A stretch of 64,000 nt of DNA from JARRPM01 sp963792815 (GTDB lineage Bacteria > Pseudomonadota > Gammaproteobacteria > Pseudomonadales > Halieaceae). The notes below the pieces were generated by a model. The model searched no databases. It had not been told where the DNA came from and was given only the letters and a program-made list of their open reading frames with translations. The position numbers were made by a program, and so were the translations under genes. Position 1 is the stretch's first letter; each line of letters begins with the position of its first letter. Of this stretch, positions 62,276 to 64,000 are shown in pieces. The DNA lies in contig CAWBXR010000016.1 of NCBI GenBank assembly GCA_963792815.1, forward strand, positions 124,001 through 188,000, in the 5' to 3' direction.

Positions 62276-62853
62276 TCGGGAGGGCCGAACAGCTCTCGCC
62301 AGCGCCGTTCGAGGACCTCGACCCCAAGCCCCTCGAGGGTCGCTATATTGCGCGCCGGGATCGCCTCGGGGTCGCTATCCTCGGCCAGTACCCGGGACAA
62401 CATGTCCTCCCGCAGCAGGTGAATCAGCGGATAGGGTGAGCGGTTGCTGTAGTGGCTGGCCGCCCCCGGCGGCTCGCCGGCAAACTGGTAGTGCGGGTGA
62501 AAGCTCGCCAGTTGCAGCACGCCGTCCAGCCCCGTTTCCTCCAGCAGGGTCTGGGCTTCATCGAGAAAATCCAGGTAGTCCGCGAATTCAGCGAGGGCCA
62601 CGGGAAATGCCAGCAAAGTAGTGGCGATCTCACGCTCGCTGCTGCCTTGCAGCAGGTCAAGCTCCTGCAGGAACCGGCGCCGGGCCACCGCGGTATCGGC
62701 GGAGTCGCAGACGGCGATACGCAGGTTGTCCGCGCCCAGCAGCGGGCGCGCAAAAGGGCAGAGGTTCAGGCCGACAACAAGCTCGACCAGCCAGGTTCGA
62801 ATGCGGGCTTCAACAAAAGCCGGGGTCGCCGGCTCCCCCGCCCGGGGCCTCAT
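62272..62853 (-). CDS. DUF1415 family protein
   Basis: Product of 193 residues from the ATG at 62853 (MRPRAGEPATPAFVEARIRT). LNLCPFARPL near the N-terminus contains the conserved Cys; FLDEAQTLLEETGLDGVLQL, ASFHPHYQFAGE and NRSPYPLIHLLRED are the family blocks. Function unknown. Its ATG overlaps the TGA of the upstream reductase gene (ATGA), so translation is probably coupled. Confidence 0.9.
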   Translation of the reverse strand: MRPRAGEPATPAFVEARIRTWLVELVVGLNLCPFARPLLGADNLRIAVCDSADTAVARRRFLQELDLLQGSSEREIATTLLAFPVALAEFADYLDFLDEAQTLLEETGLDGVLQLASFHPHYQFAGEPPGAASHYSNRSPYPLIHLLREDMLSRVLAEDSDPEAIPARNIATLEGLGVEVLERRWRELFGPPD

Positions 62854-64000
62854 CAGGCCATGATGGCCGGCAGTTCTTTCTGCAGCGCCATTTTTTCCCT
62901 GGTTGCCTCCCCGGTCAGGGCGAAGCCCAGCAGCTTGCCGCCGGAGTCGCGAAACTCCGCCTTCACGTTGCTGCCGTCGGCCGCAATGATCCACTCGCCC
63001 TCGGCCCCGACAGCCGGCGGGGCTACCACCACCGGGCAGGCGGGGGTTTTAATGGTCACCGGCATGGCGGGGTAGCTGACCTCGGTGGGTTCTCCCGCCA
63101 GGGTCTTGCCCAGGGCTCTTGCCGCCGCCATCAGCGGGGCAACGTAAACCAGCACATGTCCCGCCACCTCGGCGCAATCACCCATGGCATAGACATTGGG
63201 TGCGCTGGTTTCCAGCAGTCGGTTGGTGACGATACCCCGGTTCGTGGCAATGCCCGAGGCCTTCGCGAGGCCGGTACGGGGGCGCACACCGACTGCGGAA
63301 ACCACGATATCGGCGGCAATGGTCGCGCCGTTGTTGAGGCTCACCAGTACGCCGCTGTCCCCCTTGTTCACCGCCGTCACCAGCGGGCCAAAATGAAATT
63401 TTGCGCCCTTGGCTTCCAGTGCGGCCTGTACCGCCCTGCCCGCGGCTTCGGGTAACAGGGTCGGCAGGCAGTAACCCAGCGGGTCCACGGCCTCCACCTC
63501 GAAACCACCGTTGATCAGGTCGTTGGTAAATTCACAGCCGATCAGGCCGCCGCCAATAATGCAGATCTTCTTTACCTTGGTCTTTGCGACAGCCGTGCGG
63601 AAATCGTCGTAATCCAGCAGGTCGTTGACCGAATAAACCAGCTCCAGCGCATCACCCTGGATAGGTGGGCTTATCACCTCGGCACCCACGGCCAGCACCA
63701 GCTTGCCGTAATGGATGGCGGTCTGGGAGTCGCCGACCTTGATCAGCTGTCGGGCGGTATCGATCTCATTCACCCGGGTCATGGTCCAGACGCTGGCCTT
63801 GAGCAGTCTCGCCATGCTTCCCGCGTCCAGCTGTGCCAGGTCATTGGCATTGTGGTTCTTGGTATAGCCGGTGGACAACATGGGCTTGGAATAGGAGCGG
63901 CCGTCATCCGAGGTAATGAGGATGAGCGGGGTGCTGTCGTCGTACTTGCGGAACTCCTTGGCGAGGCCGTAACCCGCCAGGCCGGTTCCCAGGATAACCA
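62853..64000 (-). CDS. rubB: Rubredoxin-NAD+ reductase, partial at the window edge
   Basis: The gene runs off the right end, so its start and first codons are missing; 382 or so codons are visible. VILGTGLAGYGLAKEFRKYD at the very edge is the FAD-binding dinucleotide fold, IIGGGLIGCEFTNDLINGG the NAD-binding fold, and YAMGDCAEVAG the second FAD motif. The C-terminal segment (GEWIIAADGSNVKAEFRDS) resembles rubredoxin reductases of pseudomonads, which carry electrons from NADH to rubredoxins for alkane hydroxylases or oxidative-stress enzymes. In Pseudomonas rubB is close to recG as well. Rubredoxin genes would lie beyond 64000. Confidence 0.85.
   Translation of the reverse strand, partial: VILGTGLAGYGLAKEFRKYDDSTPLILITSDDGRSYSKPMLSTGYTKNHNANDLAQLDAGSMARLLKASVWTMTRVNEIDTARQLIKVGDSQTAIHYGKLVLAVGAEVISPPIQGDALELVYSVNDLLDYDDFRTAVAKTKVKKICIIGGGLIGCEFTNDLINGGFEVEAVDPLGYCLPTLLPEAAGRAVQAALEAKGAKFHFGPLVTAVNKGDSGVLVSLNNGATIAADIVVSAVGVRPRTGLAKASGIATNRGIVTNRLLETSAPNVYAMGDCAEVAGHVLVYVAPLMAAARALGKTLAGEPTEVSYPAMPVTIKTPACPVVVAPPAVGAEGEWIIAADGSNVKAEFRDSGGKLLGFALTGEATREKMALQKELPAIMA

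Overview
The window is chromosomal DNA from a GC-rich, Pseudomonas-like marine gammaproteobacterium. My best guess is the Halieaceae/Cellvibrionales (OM60/NOR5) group; this is inferred from gene order and protein style and was not computed. It is mostly conserved housekeeping DNA arranged in blocks familiar from pseudomonads and Escherichia: fau-ilvA-rpiA-serA; tkt-epd-pgk-fba; metK-ahcY-metF; gshB-tonB-yqgE-ruvX; pilU-pilT / yggS-proC-yggT-metX-metW-rdgB-hemW; ftsY-ftsE-ftsX-rpoH; radC / coaBC-algC-argB-slmA; pyrE / crc; rph / yicC-gmk-rpoZ-spoT-ridA; recG; rubB. I saw no rRNA, tRNA, CRISPR array, prophage or intact insertion sequence.

Layout. 1-7.2 kb: the end of fau, a small membrane protein, threonine deaminase, ribose-5-phosphate isomerase, a TPR-sulfotransferase, and a D-2-hydroxyglutarate dehydrogenase-like flavoprotein divergent from serA. 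7.2-11.9 kb is the only accessory-looking stretch. It holds two paralogous small secreted proteins flanking a TonB-dependent receptor, with a group II intron relic behind the receptor's terminator. 11.9-18.2 kb: a hydrolase and the glycolysis/pentose-phosphate operon. 18.2-23.9 kb: the S-adenosylmethionine cycle under an ArsR-methyltransferase regulator of SahR type with a perfect palindromic operator. 24-37 kb: glutathione, TonB, type IV pilus retraction, proline and methionine genes. 38-44.9 kb: the heat-shock sigma factor gene with a textbook CIRCE operator, the fts genes, coaD, mutM and two ribosomal proteins. 45-64 kb: the coaBC-to-recG block and a rubredoxin reductase cut by the window edge.

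Functional links: SerA and the neighbouring flavoprotein probably form the 2-oxoglutarate/D-2-hydroxyglutarate couple that drives serine synthesis. SahR probably links the level of S-adenosylhomocysteine to metK-ahcY-metF. rpoH appears to be under HrcA control, joining the two heat-shock regulons.

A striking feature of this copy of the sequence is four genes (serA, a DUF4426 gene, a DUF423 gene and one of the paralogous secreted proteins) broken by five single-base frameshifts. All five are best repaired by removing exactly one base, mostly in short homopolymers. That points to sequencing or assembly error before real gene decay.
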